A DNA stretch of 64,000 nt from an uncultured Actinomycetes bacterium. Lineage in GTDB: Bacteria > Actinomycetota > Acidimicrobiia > Acidimicrobiales > RAAP-2. Below are positions 62,477-64,000 of this stretch, piece by piece; position 1 is the first letter of the stretch; every line of letters starts with the position of its first letter. The notes below the pieces were generated by a model that ran no database searches, was not told where the DNA came from, and was given only the letters and a program-made list of their open reading frames with translations. The position numbers and the translations under genes are program-made. The stretch spans positions 1 to 64,000 of the forward strand of contig CAIKUQ010000045.1 of the NCBI GenBank assembly GCA_903830655.1, in the 5' to 3' direction.

Positions 62477-64000
<1,524 letters not shown>

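Overview
The window reads as actinobacterial chromosome close to the replication origin. At the right end gyrB-gyrA, an FHA/PP2C/PBP/Ser-Thr kinase cluster (fhaA-fhaB-pstP-pbpA-pknB), crgA and tRNA-Leu(CAG) are arranged much as in the oriC region of Mycobacterium. SenX3-RegX3, RecBCD and a CtaA/CtaB/ABC neighbourhood also point to Actinobacteria. A heliorhodopsin, moderate GC by eye, tight packing and many apparently leaderless promoters suggest a free-living, sunlit-water lineage. Acidimicrobiia or a similar freshwater group is my guess; no rRNA or marker phylogeny is available here to prove it.

Layout. 1-2.2 kb: an NCS1 permease (cut by the window edge) and a 5-formyl-THF cyclo-ligase-like gene. 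2.27-7.84 kb: a compact 5,529-bp integrative element in tRNA-Arg(ACG). It is bounded by 45-bp direct copies of the tRNA 3' part, has tandem-repeat arm-type sites inside both ends, and carries excisionase, tyrosine integrase, an HTH protein and a restriction-modification pair. 7.9-12.3 kb: a one-strand operon of four reduced type IV secretion-like genes followed by a ROK glucokinase. 12.3-15.7 kb: senX3-regX3 and serS. 15.7-19.8 kb: an ABC exporter, a TlpA-like thioredoxin, and the heme O and heme A synthases. 19.9-21.6 kb: an unusual cytochrome b module. 21.7-30.1 kb: recCBD. 30.2-33.8 kb: membrane proteins, a hydrolase, two tRNAs and a pirin.

33.8-37.0 kb: divergent trpG/trpE and convergent trpD. 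37.1-43.9 kb: a visibly AT-richer island encoding an amidohydrolase, class III aminotransferase, APC permease, glutamine-synthetase-like ligase and class II amidotransferase, plus a truncated asparaginase. This looks like a gamma-glutamylation route for using amines as nitrogen or carbon. 44-48.2 kb: a hydrolase and trpCFBA. 48.3-54.4 kb: crgA, the cell-wall signalling cluster (without rodA) and tRNA-Leu. 54.5-64 kb: threonine aldolase-like enzyme, heliorhodopsin, formamidase-like protein, ABC-F ATPase, DsbA-like oxidoreductase, gyrA and partial gyrB.

Genome-style observations: at least 13 genes have a TANNNT box ending 6-8 nt before the start codon, as expected for leaderless transcripts. 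Four convergent gene pairs overlap by exactly 4 bp through interlocked stop codons. The least explained parts are the mini type IV secretion operon, the three-gene cytochrome b module, the amine island, the duplicated methyltransferase on the element, and the lysine-rich tail on GyrA.
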